5,724 nucleotides of DNA, taken from positions 1 through 5,724 of the forward strand of contig JANWHJ010000069.1 in the NCBI GenBank assembly GCA_025450475.1. The letters are read 5' to 3'. Positions 1-5,062 of this stretch are shown here, in pieces (within the stretch, counting starts at the first letter, position 1; each line of letters opens with the position of its first letter). Both the position numbers and the translations under genes were made by a program. The notes beneath the pieces are model-generated. The model was not told the origin of the DNA. It ran no database searches and was given only the letters and a program-made list of their open reading frames with translations. The DNA is from Nitrososphaera sp. Its GTDB lineage: Archaea; Thermoproteota; Nitrososphaeria; Nitrososphaerales; Nitrososphaeraceae.

Positions 1-227
1 AAGAGTTCTCAGGGGCAACTGAACAATCCGTACTTTGGAAGAGTCCAATTTATCTTTAAGCACCATCTTATCGCGGTTTATAGCCAAAAACTATGTTTCT
101 TTTGCTTTGAATCGATAAGATAAACCGGAGTGAAGAAAATTCAAGATCTAACTGTAGCTGATCTCGTGCTTTAGCCTTGATTAGAAAGTTGTATTGATAT
201 TAGGTATCTCCATGAAAAGAGCTAAAG

Positions 228-362
228 GTGCCCCAATGGGATGAGCTGCAAGAGCTACTTTATTGTGACTATGCCCCAGTCGGAAGCCTGGCGGTCCTCA
301 TGAGCGCAGAATTGTTTGGGGATTATCGGCCTAATTTGACTTTGGTCACCATCGGATTGTAG
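228..362 (+). CDS. Weak candidate small ORF or gene remnant (44 aa)
   Basis: A GTG-started frame of 44 codons ends at TAG (360-362); an in-frame TGA lies at 213-215. The composition looks protein-like (WDELQELLYCDY near the start, then GSLAVLMSAELFGDY) and is better balanced than random frames nearby. A weak A/T-rich GATATTAGG lies at about 196-204, roughly the spacing used by other promoters in this window. I do not recognise the family. It could be a real small protein, the eroded end of a larger gene, or chance. No motif or ligand residues stand out. Confidence 0.2.
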   Translation: MPQWDELQELLYCDYAPVGSLAVLMSAELFGDYRPNLTLVTIGL

Positions 363-481
363 AAATCGATATCTAACAGAAATAGCATGAACTGCTCAGC
401 TCAGAGCAATTCGGCTTGCTCATTACTTTGGTGTCGATGTCGCCGTGCTGCCACCCTCGAGCTCCCTGTTCATGACAGAAC

Positions 482-493
482 ATTAATAAAATA
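482..493 (+). promoter_or_regulatory. TATA-like promoter of the DUF929 gene
   Basis: The A/T-only stretch ATTAATAAAATA is the only good TATA candidate before the gene. Its centre is about 27 nt upstream of an in-frame GTG at 515 but only about 10 nt from the outermost TTG at 497. For a leaderless archaeal transcript this favours translation from 515. Confidence 0.5.
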
Positions 494-496
494 ACT

Positions 497-1129
497 TTGC
501 AAGAAATCCTTTTAGTGGACATCTTTGAACCTAAAAAGGTCTTTGGCAAGTTCATGCACATCACCGACAAGCCGCTAAAAAGAGAAAGCGGAAAGGCTCT
601 CGTCTTCTTTATGGGAGCCGGTTTTTGCCCATTTTGTGCCGCAGAGCGCTGGGCGATCGTAGGTGCGCTTAGCAAATTTGGCAAGTGGAAGGGGCTTGAG
701 GACACTGTGAGCGCCGGCTACGACGAAAAGTACCTGAACATTCCAACCGTCAGCTTTGCGCGCGCAAAATACGAAAGCGACCAAGTCGAATTTGTGGGAC
801 GAGAGACCGCTGATCGGAATTTCGAGCCTTTGCAGGAGCTCGGAGAAAAAGACTGTGAGATTCTCGATGCTACTAACCCCGATCAGTTAATTCCGTTCCT
901 ACTAGTCGATGGGCGCTTCATACAGGTCGGCGCCGGCTACAGCCCGAAAATCCTGGAGGGAATGGATCATGCCAAAGTCAAAGCCGAGCTTGCAAATTCT
1001 GCTTCTTCTGTCGGGAAGGAGATAATGTCCGAAATTGACAACATCACTGCTCTAATCTGCATGAGTATCGGCAGCGGTGCCGCAGCGTGCAATTCAGAAA
1101 AAATCAAAGTACTGACGAGCAAGATTTAG
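497..1129 (+). CDS. DUF929 family thioredoxin-like protein
   Basis: The protein (210 aa from the outermost TTG) matches the archaeal DUF929 family, whose core is a Cys-Pro-Phe-Cys motif followed by AAERWAIV and an FGKW-type segment. Here CPFC is at residues 44-47, AAERWAIV at 48-55 and FGKWKGL at 61-67. The region IPFLLVDGRF at 132-141 resembles the cis-Pro strand of thioredoxin folds. Two more cysteines at 188 and 198, in an ITALIC...AAAC context, also occur in the family. The family is of unknown function; the CxxC suggests thiol-disulfide exchange (inference). No signal peptide or transmembrane segment is visible, so the protein is probably cytosolic, whereas many thaumarchaeal relatives carry an N-terminal membrane anchor. 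Start is uncertain: GTG at 515 fits the TATA box better, and an internal ATG is at 554. The stop overlaps the stop of the convergent rpl10e. Confidence 0.9.
   Translation: MQEILLVDIFEPKKVFGKFMHITDKPLKRESGKALVFFMGAGFCPFCAAERWAIVGALSKFGKWKGLEDTVSAGYDEKYLNIPTVSFARAKYESDQVEFVGRETADRNFEPLQELGEKDCEILDATNPDQLIPFLLVDGRFIQVGAGYSPKILEGMDHAKVKAELANSASSVGKEIMSEIDNITALICMSIGSGAAACNSEKIKVLTSKI
1098..1103 (-). terminator. Probable oligo-T terminator of rpl10e
   Basis: On the minus strand a run of six T follows the rpl10e stop by about 22 nt. Archaeal RNA polymerase terminates at such oligo-T tracts. The run lies inside the 3' end of the convergent DUF929 gene. Confidence 0.45.
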
Positions 1130-1644
1130 TCTTCGGTAACTGCTACTTGCTCTTTCAGGGGTGTCACCCTTACAGTCGTCGGACAACCGAGCTTGCTAGA
1201 AGCGACCTTGAACCCTTCTTTTGCAAGGTTCAAGTTGGCCGCCGCCACGCGGGCCTCAAACAGGACCTGACCTGGCTTTACCCTCGCTGCAAGGCCGGTT
1301 GCTTTACCAAAAGCTCGCCTCATTCCCTCTTGGAGACGGTCTGCGCCTGCTGTTGCTATCATTTTATTCTCCCTAAGGATGACATGCGGATAGACCCTGA
1401 GCATCGAGAAGAATGACATCTCGCCCACCGTCGCCATCCTCTTATTGGCTGCGAGTCTTGCGGCTTCAAGGGCGTTGTGCCTTATCTGGATTTTTTCAGT
1501 TGCCAAGAGCTCTAGCTTGTAGTCGTAGTTGCTGCTGGCCTGCCCCGACGAAAACCTTGCTATCTTGATCTGAGGCTTGCCCGCAATGTATTCGCGTCTT
1601 ACGTAAGGCATTCCGCGAGTTTCACGATAATTAACCCCCTTCAT
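1126..1644 (-). CDS. rpl10e: 50S ribosomal protein L10e (uL16)
   Basis: This is the archaeal/eukaryotic-type counterpart of bacterial L16, a large-subunit protein near the peptidyl-transferase centre that contacts the aminoacyl-tRNA region. Recognisable features are the N-terminal NYRETRGMPYVRREYIAGKP block, the IQIRHNALEAARLAANKRM helix, and the strongly conserved stretch from YPHVILRENKMIATAGAD into RLQEGMRRAFGKA. Length (172 aa) is normal for the family. I chose ATG at 1644 because homologues begin with a Met-x-Gly-x-Asn-Tyr-Arg-like start and because it is about 25 nt from the TATA core. A GTG at 1653 would add only three residues. Its stop (TAA on the minus strand, 1128-1126) overlaps the TAG of the DUF929 gene. 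It is transcribed divergently from endA. Confidence 0.97.
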   Translation of the reverse strand: MKGVNYRETRGMPYVRREYIAGKPQIKIARFSSGQASSNYDYKLELLATEKIQIRHNALEAARLAANKRMATVGEMSFFSMLRVYPHVILRENKMIATAGADRLQEGMRRAFGKATGLAARVKPGQVLFEARVAAANLNLAKEGFKVASSKLGCPTTVRVTPLKEQVAVTED

Positions 1645-1665
1645 CTTGATCACTAAATTTGAATG

Positions 1666-1673
1666 CTTAAATG
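1666..1673. promoter_or_regulatory. TATA-like core between divergent rpl10e and endA
   Basis: The sequence CTTAAATG contains the self-complementary TTAA and reads as a TATA-like element on both strands. Its centre is about 30 nt from the endA TTG (1699, + strand) and about 25 nt from the rpl10e ATG (1644, - strand), both typical leaderless spacings. A second A/T-rich element, GATTTAATC at 1688-1696, could serve rpl10e instead with a short leader. Confidence 0.5.
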
Positions 1674-1698
1674 TGGTAGTTTGCTGTGATTTAATCGT

Positions 1699-2301
1699 TT
1701 GTCATCAGTACCGCCAAGCGCGCACCCTTTCTCTGAAAAGGCTGGCGAGGAAGAGATGCCGCCGGTTGTAGAAGCGCGCTTAGCAGGCGGCGGGAGAATA
1801 ATGGTTGATGAAACGCGCTTTCAGGACGAGCTCCGCACCAAGGGCTTTGGAGAGAAGGAAGACGGGTATGTGCTAAAGCCGTACGAAGCGCTGTACCTGA
1901 TGCTCACAAAGCGTCTTACCCTCAAGAACAAGCCTGGAATGACGTTTGATCCACTGTTTGAGCTTTTGCTAAAGTACGACAAGAGTATCATGACAAAGTT
2001 CCTAGTCTACCGCGACCTGCGGAGCAGGGGTTACGTAGCGAAGGAGGGCTTTGGTTTTGGAAACGACTTTCGTGTCTATGAGAGGGGGGAGTACGAGAAA
2101 AAGCCGGCAAAGTACGTAGTTTTTGGCATTAATGAAGGAACGAACACCACAGCAAAGGATCTATCTGGCGCAGTCGACCAAATAGAAAAGATGGGCAAGG
2201 AAGCGGTGGTGGCAGTGATAGAACGTAGGGGTGAAGTGATATATTACAAGGCGTCCAAGATGCGCTTCACTGAAAACAGGCACCGCCAAAACAGTGAATA
2301 A
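1699..2301 (+). CDS. endA: tRNA-intron endonuclease subunit (EndA family), catalytic His missing
   Basis: The C-terminal half (about residues 97-190) is the EndA catalytic-type domain: YRDLRSRGYVAKEGFGFGND at 104-123, FRVY at 124-127, KYVVFG at 138-143 and the GKEAVVAVIERRGEVIYYK strand pair at 166-184. EndA cuts bulge-helix-bulge motifs at both ends of archaeal tRNA introns. The catalytic triad in the family is Tyr, His and Lys. Tyr127 is present and Lys167 is a good candidate, but where the family has His-Ser before KY(L/V)V this protein has Pro-Ala (136-137). The only histidines are at 9 and 195. This fits a structural or partner subunit of an (alpha-beta)2 enzyme (inference). The N-terminal ~25 residues look like a disordered extension. 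TTG at 1699 is preferred because the TATA core is 30 nt upstream; the in-frame ATG at residue 20 is the alternative. A tRNA gene with a noncanonical intron lies 0.9 kb downstream. Confidence 0.92.
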   Translation: MSSVPPSAHPFSEKAGEEEMPPVVEARLAGGGRIMVDETRFQDELRTKGFGEKEDGYVLKPYEALYLMLTKRLTLKNKPGMTFDPLFELLLKYDKSIMTKFLVYRDLRSRGYVAKEGFGFGNDFRVYERGEYEKKPAKYVVFGINEGTNTTAKDLSGAVDQIEKMGKEAVVAVIERRGEVIYYKASKMRFTENRHRQNSE

Positions 2302-2324
2302 CTGGAACTGCAAATCCAAGATAG

Positions 2325-2483
2325 TTGCCATTCAAGGAAATCTATTGCTCAGACTGTAAAACCGTGCTAGCGAGGTATTCAACAAAATACTTCACTGACG
2401 CGGACATTAACGAGCTAGTTCGGCTCCATTACTCTGTGCACATCAAGAACGGCCACTCTATGAAAACCCGAGTTGCCGAATAA
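2325..2483 (+). CDS. Small C2H2-type putative zinc-binding protein (52 aa)
   Basis: A clean TTG-to-TAA frame encodes 52 residues beginning MPFKEIYCSDC. Cys8-x2-Cys11 is followed by a predicted helix (DADINELVRLHYSVHI) with His35-x3-His39 and a further His44, the ligand order of a C2H2 zinc finger. The protein ends in a basic tail (KTR). Composition and the coherent Cys/His pattern make chance unlikely despite the length. It starts 23 bases after the endA stop, so it may be cotranscribed; a weak AATAA at 2297-2301 could also act as a TATA box 27 nt upstream. Function unknown: nucleic-acid binding or regulation is possible but not shown. I do not recognise a named family. Confidence 0.72.
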   Translation: MPFKEIYCSDCKTVLARYSTKYFTDADINELVRLHYSVHIKNGHSMKTRVAE

Positions 2484-2486
2484 ACG

Positions 2487-2494
2487 ATTTATAA
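2487..2494 (+). promoter_or_regulatory. TATA box of the DUF6659-type gene
   Basis: The sequence ATTTATAA is a near-ideal archaeal TATA box centred about 25 nt upstream of the ATG at 2516. It immediately follows the stop of the 52-aa gene, so the next gene probably has its own leaderless transcript. Confidence 0.65.
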
Positions 2495-2515
2495 TCCCCA
2501 AAATCAACACCATAC

Positions 2516-2878
2516 ATGCAAGACAACATTTGCGACAGCATTATCAAGCTTGACCGCAACATACGCTTTGTCGGCATTGTGAATAGCAAGGGGGAAGTCA
2601 TTGAAGGGGGCTTCCAGCAGGGAGTCGAGCCGCTGCTTAACGAGACCGAAGAGCAGCAGATGTACATACAGTCGCTCTGGAACCTCACCACTCTTGAATC
2701 GTATAGCGACAGACTTGGAAGGGTTCGCTACAGCATAACCGAACACGAGAAAGTAACGCTTATGACTTTTCCATTCGACAGCGGTATCCTCTGTCTTTCT
2801 GCGTCGCCAAAGGCCGACGTGGGGGAAATCCGCGAAAAAGTCGTGCAAGTGATCAAGAAAAAGCAAGGAAAGAAGTGA
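2516..2878 (+). CDS. DUF6659-type thaumarchaeal protein of unknown function
   Basis: The 120-aa soluble protein resembles the DUF6659 family, small proteins abundant in Nitrososphaeria genomes. Family-like features are the opening helix ICDSIIKLDRNIRFVGIVNS, then the strand-turn GEVIEGGFQQGVEPLL (26-41), a central helix with YIQSLWN, a GRVRYSITEHEKVTLMTFPF strand pair and a C-terminal helix ending in a Lys-rich tail. The alternation of strands and helices and the FVGIVNSKGEVIEGG pattern recall profilin/roadblock-like folds, which is only inference. No catalytic motif, membrane segment or metal site is visible. The ATG start is supported by the TATA box 25 nt upstream. It sits between two small Cys/His-rich ORFs. 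Confidence 0.82.
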   Translation: MQDNICDSIIKLDRNIRFVGIVNSKGEVIEGGFQQGVEPLLNETEEQQMYIQSLWNLTTLESYSDRLGRVRYSITEHEKVTLMTFPFDSGILCLSASPKADVGEIREKVVQVIKKKQGKK

Positions 2879-2887
2879 GGCAAAGGG

Positions 2888-2894
2888 TTAAATT
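2888..2894 (+). promoter_or_regulatory. TATA-like element of the Cys-rich small gene
   Basis: TTAAATT is centred about 32 nt upstream of the TTG at 2923, close to the spacings of 30-31 nt seen for endA and drg in this window. It supports the short start for the Cys-rich protein rather than the GTG at 2875. Confidence 0.4.
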
Positions 2895-2922
2895 GCAACG
2901 GAGGTGGTTCACCAGTACGACC

Positions 2923-3072
2923 TTGGCGAGGAGGTTTTGCGAAAGTTGTTTTTACCGAGGCGATGAATCCGAGTTTTTGGCCGCAGCTGATTTTTGCCTA
3001 GATTGCGTGGGCGTACATTCTGCGTGTCCAAAGTGCAAGGCCGGTTTTCATAGCGTCCACGTAATAGAATAA
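2923..3072 (+). CDS. Small Cys-rich putative zinc-ribbon protein (49 aa)
   Basis: From TTG the product begins MARRFCESCFYRGDESEF and carries three Cys-x2-Cys pairs: CESC (6-9), CLDC (25-28) and CPKC (35-38), plus several His near the end (GVHSAC, GFHSVHVIE). Six cysteines in 49 residues in pairs indicate a zinc-binding fold, for example two linked knuckles or a ribbon plus a knuckle. No enzyme motif is present. The frame extends upstream to a GTG at 2875 that overlaps the DUF6659-type stop (GTGA), which would give 65 aa with a basic N-terminus. I prefer 2923 because of the TATA-like element 32 nt upstream and the more natural N-terminus. A T-run directly after the stop suggests termination. 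Function unknown; family not recognised. Confidence 0.62.
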   Translation: MARRFCESCFYRGDESEFLAAADFCLDCVGVHSACPKCKAGFHSVHVIE

Positions 3073-3075
3073 CAA

Positions 3076-3080
3076 TTTTT
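3076..3080 (+). terminator. Oligo-T tract after the Cys-rich small gene
   Basis: Five T lie three bases past the TAA at 3070-3072, a plausible archaeal intrinsic termination site for the small-gene group. Confidence 0.4.
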
Positions 3081-3159
3081 ACCGGCATGTTCCTCACTAC
3101 CATAGGCTGCAGGATGATGACGACGTAACAGTCCCCCTATTATCTGCCCACGAGGGCGG

Positions 3160-3173
3160 AAAAATGAAGAAAA
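3160..3173 (-). terminator. T-rich terminator candidate downstream of tRNA-Glu
   Basis: On the minus strand the region reads TTTTCTTCATTTTT, about 40 nt beyond the tRNA 3' end. Two T tracts in succession suit archaeal termination of a monocistronic tRNA transcript. Confidence 0.35.
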
Positions 3174-3211
3174 TTCTACCGGACTGCCGAATCCTGTAGC
3201 TTGAATTAAGG

Positions 3212-3319
3212 TGCTCCGGCCGGGATATGTTCGGTGGGAGAGCTAATCTCGCACACCTTTGAACCCGGGATCTCCGCCTTGAGAGGGCGAAATGCTTAGC
3301 CGGACTACACCACCGGAGC
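3212..3319 (-). tRNA. tRNA-Glu(CTC) with a T-loop intron (58/59)
   Basis: The minus strand folds into a complete cloverleaf once 32 nt are removed from the T-loop. The acceptor stem GCTCCGG (3319-3313) pairs with CCGGAGC (3219-3213), and the discriminator is A (3212). The D arm holds AGTCCGG. The anticodon stem TCGCC/GGCGG (one G-U pair) closes the loop CTCTCAA, giving anticodon CTC, which reads GAG (Glu). The T stem CCGGG/CCCGG closes the loop TTCAAAT. Mature length is 76 nt; the terminal CCA is not encoded (the genome reads ACCT). The interrupting segment is at 3227-3258. There is no intron at the usual 37/38 site. A TATA box lies 29 nt upstream. Glu identity fits the stems and discriminator of archaeal tRNA-Glu genes. 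Confidence 0.95.
3227..3258 (-). other. Noncanonical tRNA intron (32 nt) with bulge-helix-bulge fold
   Basis: On the minus strand, GTTC of the 5' exon (3264-3261) pairs with GAAC near the intron end (3232-3229) as the 4-bp central helix. It is flanked by two 3-nt bulges, AAA (3260-3258) and ATA (3228-3226). The intron continues as GGTG/CACC (3257-3254 with 3236-3233) and GAGA/TCTC around a TTAGC loop. Cutting after the second base of each bulge, the known EndA rule, joins TTCAA to ATCCCGG and restores a perfect T-arm. The intron therefore lies between positions 58 and 59. Confidence 0.9.
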
Positions 3320-3343
3320 CCTGACACTTTCCATAAGGTACAA

Positions 3344-3352
3344 GATATAAAC
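3344..3352 (-). promoter_or_regulatory. TATA box of tRNA-Glu
   Basis: The minus strand reads GTTTATATC, centred about 29 nt upstream of the first tRNA nucleotide at 3319. This is the expected position for transcription starting at or just before the mature 5' end. Confidence 0.65.
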
Positions 3353-3631
3353 GCAACTTTGGAATCTATGATTCCTTTTGCATCGGGGCTATTGCCAATG
3401 AATGCCGCGTTGCATATACGCATGTTGTCTTTATGCTAAAGTAGCACCGGAGATGGGACCATGAGATTCCGTGAGGGGGATTAGATTTTTCCATGCTCCC
3501 TACTCGATGTATTTGACATGGTGGCAGCCGATGACCAGTTAGTCAAGTAATCATAGATATGATCACAAATACCGGTCTTTCCTTCTCTTTGGATCAGAAT
3601 TTGTAAAGCAGATCGTTGGTATCAAAAGCGT

Positions 3632-3702
3632 GGGTCGACGGGCATCTTGACGACAAGAGCGACCCGCTGAGATGCTCCTCTGATTAGAGCAGACAAGTCT
3701 GC
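3632..3702. ncRNA. Candidate structured RNA: three consecutive hairpins
   Basis: GGGTCG (3632-3637) pairs with CGACCC (3660-3665), enclosing TCTTG/CAAGA (3645-3649 with 3654-3658) around an ACGA loop. Next is CTCT-GATT-AGAG (3678-3689), then GCAGAC-AA-GTCTGC (3689-3702). Three neighbouring helices in a gene-free region could be a small RNA or an upstream regulatory structure. The helices are short, no known RNA family is recognised, and the strand cannot be assigned. Confidence 0.22.
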
Positions 3703-3796
3703 CTATGCCGGTGGAAAGTTAAAGCAGAATCTGTAGTTGATTACTTACCTCAAATCTACCAGGCAGGGAGAATTTCATCAAGCCGGACTAACAAAA

Positions 3797-3803
3797 TTTT
3801 TAT
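3797..3803 (+). promoter_or_regulatory. TATA-like box of drg
   Basis: TTTTTAT is centred 31 nt upstream of the TTG start at 3831, again a leaderless arrangement. Confidence 0.55.
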
Positions 3804-3830
3804 CGCCTTGCAACTCATTGATATCTACAT

Positions 3831-4952
3831 TTGGGCATCCCAGAGAAGATAAAGGAGATACAGGACCAGATTCACAAGACCCAGATTAATAAGGCAACCG
3901 AATTCCACGTGGGGCTTTTGAAGGCCAAGATAGCCAAGCTCAAGAGAGAGCAGGAAGATAATCTTCATGGTAAGACCGTCCACACAGGTGGGGAAAACAT
4001 TGGTTTTGACGTAAAGAAAGCCGGAGATGCCACGATAGTCTTCATCGGACTTCCCAGTGTGGGCAAGTCCACCCTCTTGAACAAGCTCACCAACGCGAAA
4101 TCAAAGATCGCATCCTATCATTTTACTACCCTTACAGCAATACCTGGGATGATGGAATACCGAGGCGCGCGTATTCAAGTGCTTGACCTCCCGGGGATAA
4201 TTGAAGGTGCCTCGGGCGGGAAAGGCTTTGGAAAGCGGGTTCTTTCGGTAGCGAGGAATGCAGACCTTGTTCTTATAGTGCTAGATGTTTTTCAGCCACA
4301 CCATTTGGACATCCTGAAGAAAGAGCTATCTGAAGCTGGGATAAAAGTAGATCAGAAACCGCCAGACGTCGTAATCGAGAAAACATCCACTGGCGGCGTA
4401 TCAGTCAATGCGCAGGTTCCAATCAAGACCTCAGAACGTCTGATCAAGGAAATTGCGAGACTTTATGGCATACATAACGGACGAATTATCATTAGGGAAC
4501 CCAATCTCACCGACGAGCAACTCCTTGACGTTCTTAACGGCAATCGTGTTTACGTGCCATCGCTTGCAGTACTGAATAAGATAGATCTAGTAAACAAGGG
4601 TTTCATTCAAGAAGTGCAGGCAAAAATCGGAAACAACTTTATTCCAATATCCGCGGACGCAAATATTAATGTCGACGCGCTAAAAGAGGCAATGTACCAG
4701 CGACTGGATTTCATACGAATTTACATGAGGCCAAAAGGTGGCGAGACTGACTACAAGGAACCGATGATAATGAAGAGCGGCTCTACTGTCCAGGACGTAT
4801 GCAACAAGATACACCGCAATATGGCCAAGAACTTCCGCTATGGTCTTGTGTGGGGCAAGAGCGCAAAATTCGCCGGTCAAAAAGTGGGTTTGGACCACAA
4901 GCTAGAAGACGAAGACGTTTTGACCATAGTCAAAGTCGCAGGCTCTATTTGA
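3831..4952 (+). CDS. drg: Drg-type GTPase (Obg/DRG family, TGS domain)
   Basis: The 373-aa protein is a developmentally-regulated GTP-binding (DRG/Rbg1-type) GTPase of the Obg superfamily, known to associate with ribosomes and translation in eukaryotes and presumed to do so in archaea. The N-terminal helical region (1-45, EKIKEIQDQIHKTQINKAT) precedes the G domain. G1 is GLPSVGKST (73-81), G2 the Thr pair in HFTTLT (97-102), G3 DLPG (119-122), G4 NKID (249-252) and G5 SAD (274-276). A helical S5D2L-like insertion follows G3, and a C-terminal TGS domain spans about 295-371, ending in LEDEDVLTIVKV. All GTPase motifs are intact and length is typical. TTG is chosen because residues MGIPEKIKEIQ match the family N-terminus and the TATA box is 31 nt upstream. 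The gene is monocistronic and convergent with the cupredoxin. Confidence 0.96.
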   Translation: MGIPEKIKEIQDQIHKTQINKATEFHVGLLKAKIAKLKREQEDNLHGKTVHTGGENIGFDVKKAGDATIVFIGLPSVGKSTLLNKLTNAKSKIASYHFTTLTAIPGMMEYRGARIQVLDLPGIIEGASGGKGFGKRVLSVARNADLVLIVLDVFQPHHLDILKKELSEAGIKVDQKPPDVVIEKTSTGGVSVNAQVPIKTSERLIKEIARLYGIHNGRIIIREPNLTDEQLLDVLNGNRVYVPSLAVLNKIDLVNKGFIQEVQAKIGNNFIPISADANINVDALKEAMYQRLDFIRIYMRPKGGETDYKEPMIMKSGSTVQDVCNKIHRNMAKNFRYGLVWGKSAKFAGQKVGLDHKLEDEDVLTIVKVAGSI

Positions 4953-5018
4953 AAGGTTGCGCGTTCATTTGTCCTGTCACACATTTCCCCGTGAACCTCC
5001 CGGTCAGACTTGAAGAGT

Positions 5019-5044
5019 AAAAAGGTACTAATACACTGTAAAAA
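5019..5044 (-). terminator. Tandem oligo-T tracts after the cupredoxin gene
   Basis: On the minus strand two T5 runs (5044-5040 and 5023-5019) lie 20-45 nt after the cupredoxin stop in the convergent intergenic space. This pattern is typical of archaeal termination. A TATTTTT at 5075-5081 on the plus strand could end the drg transcript inside the cupredoxin 3' end. Confidence 0.45.
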
Positions 5045-5062
5045 TATGTGCACCTAATTTCT

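Larger units (their letters stand above)
1..496. other. Gene-poor region with no convincing gene
   Basis: This stretch has frequent stops on both strands. The first 123 bases are open in frame 1 up to a TAA at 121-123 and could be the tail of a gene entering from the left, but I recognise nothing in the translation. A 44-codon ORF at 228-362 is listed separately as a weak candidate. The last 15 bases contain the promoter of the DUF929 gene. No repeat, tRNA or structured RNA was found. Confidence 0.5.
3353..3830. other. Long intergenic region without a gene
   Basis: All frames are broken by frequent stops, and the short open stretches (for example MVAADDQLVK at about 3520) are too short to support. 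The region contains a series of three hairpins (3632-3702, listed separately) and, at the right end, the drg promoter. No tRNA, box C/D pair or repeat array was found. Confidence 0.5.

Noticed and set aside
1087..1416. 109-aa plus-strand frame antisense to rpl10e
   Set aside because: It is the shadow of a certain ribosomal protein gene, and its sequence is rich in Cys/Arg/Pro with no family resemblance.
2504..2866. 120-aa minus-strand frame over the DUF6659-type gene
   Set aside because: The plus-strand gene has a strong TATA box and recognisable family features; the minus frame is its complement.
2899..2905. GGAGGTG as a Shine-Dalgarno site
   Set aside because: The nearest suitable start, TTG 2923, is 18 nt away, too far, and other genes here appear leaderless.
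3115..3121. Box C-like ATGATGA suggesting a C/D sRNA
   Set aside because: No box D (CTGA) at a suitable distance and no C'/D' pair.
3066..3199. Plus-strand open frame with protein-like text (HRLQDDDDVTVPLL)
   Set aside because: It has no usable start codon before the acidic stretch and no clear promoter alignment; it may be a remnant but cannot be supported.
3097..3423. 108-aa minus-strand frame
   Set aside because: It runs straight through the tRNA-Glu gene and its promoter, so it is not a protein gene.
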